Source of the DNA: an uncultured Saprospiraceae bacterium
GTDB lineage: Bacteria; Bacteroidota; Bacteroidia; Chitinophagales; Saprospiraceae
Direction: 5' to 3'
Assembly: GCA_937959095.1 (NCBI GenBank)
Contig: CALGLY010000275.1
Span: 1 to 6,372 of the forward strand
Length of the DNA: 6,372 nucleotides
This document shows, in pieces, positions 6,198 through 6,372 of this stretch. A model generated the notes under the pieces. That model saw only the letters and a program-made list of their open reading frames with translations, was not told the DNA's origin and made no database searches. The position numbers and the translations under genes were made by a program. Every line of letters begins with the position of its first letter. The stretch's first letter is position 1.

Positions 6198-6272
6198 GGT
6201 GAGTAACCGGAATTGAACCGGCGACCTCTAGAACCACAATCTAGCGCTCTAACCAACTGAGCTATACCCACC
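6198..6272 (-). tRNA. tRNA-His (anticodon GUG)
   Basis: The minus strand folds as a full cloverleaf. The acceptor GTGGGTA pairs with TACTCAC (one G-T pair), the D stem is GCTC/GAGC, and the anticodon arm is CTAGA-TTGTGGT-TCTAG with anticodon GTG. The T arm is GCCGG-TTCAATT-CCGGT. Histidine identity is confirmed by the encoded extra G at position -1 (6272) opposite C73 (6198), the main recognition element for histidyl-tRNA synthetase. The 3' CCA is not encoded (the next bases read CTT), so it must be added by tRNA nucleotidyltransferase. Confidence 0.96.
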
Positions 6273-6321
6273 AGATTTAAAATTTTACGAACTTTTAGTG
6301 AGAGTAAAATAAGTCGTAAAG

Positions 6322-6351
6322 AATAGCCCACGAACAGAGTCGCGGGCTATT
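6322..6351. other. Hairpin of 12-nt arms upstream of tRNA-His
   Basis: AATAGCCCACGA (6322-6333) and TCGCGGGCTATT (6340-6351) pair at 11 of 12 positions around a 6-nt loop. The 8-bp base AATAGCCC/GGGCTATT is perfect. Neither strand has a clean T-tract: the plus side reads TGTG, and the minus side reads CTTTAC. It may be a weak terminator for a minus-strand gene beyond the right edge, ahead of the tRNA promoter. The rest of 6273-6372 shows no gene and no clear promoter motif. Confidence 0.5.
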
Positions 6352-6372
6352 TGTGATCTCGCTGGGGCTCGA

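Noticed and set aside
6043..6237. Minus-strand frame of 64 codons
   Set aside because: It starts inside the tRNA-His gene and runs through two terminators; its N-terminus is a translation of the tRNA 3' half.
6198..6272. tRNA as an attachment site for an integrated element
   Set aside because: No integrase gene or repeat of the tRNA 3' end is seen in the window; the tRNA is intact with its own terminator.

Overview
The window looks like a chromosomal segment of a member of the Bacteroidota. Four things point there: a DUF2851 protein (a family I know almost only from this phylum), an RluD-like pseudouridine synthase with the phylum's typical insert before its C-terminal motif, a very large secreted enzyme ending in a type IX secretion (T9SS) sorting domain, and a TAnnTTTG-type promoter -7 element with no clear Shine-Dalgarno sequences. 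Composition is moderately AT-rich. The multi-module enzyme fits a free-living, polysaccharide-degrading lineage (Saprospiria- or Cytophagia-like), but genus cannot be read from this sequence.

Layout. Positions 1-482 (minus strand) hold the first 160 codons of a DUF2851 gene that runs off the left edge. Positions 483-753 are non-coding and carry a compact GC-rich set of overlapping inverted repeats, which looks like a dispersed intergenic repeat. Positions 754-1803 (minus) encode the RluA/RluD-family pseudouridine synthase. Positions 1804-2056 separate it from the divergent large gene and hold a perfect 13-bp-arm palindrome, a second small hairpin and a probable promoter. Positions 2057-6004 (plus) encode a 1315-residue secreted protein: signal peptide, discoidin-like module, clan GH-A-like glycoside hydrolase, beta domain, three more discoidin-like modules (the last two a tandem duplication with Cys-rich linkers), and a T9SS C-terminal domain. 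Positions 6005-6191 hold three successive hairpins: a long 3'-UTR stem-loop, a strong terminator that can work in both directions, and a terminator facing the convergent tRNA. Positions 6198-6272 (minus) are tRNA-His(GUG). The last 100 bases hold one further hairpin.

The two minus-strand genes and the tRNA are housekeeping or conserved; the accessory content is the large enzyme. It appears to be a single-gene transcription unit with its own promoter and terminator, rather than part of a visible polysaccharide utilisation locus (no SusC/SusD, regulator or other hydrolase is in the window). I found no CRISPR array, transposase, phage gene or defence system. The most interesting items are the unassigned hydrolase domain with a four-cysteine cluster just after its predicted nucleophile, and the structured intergenic palindromes.
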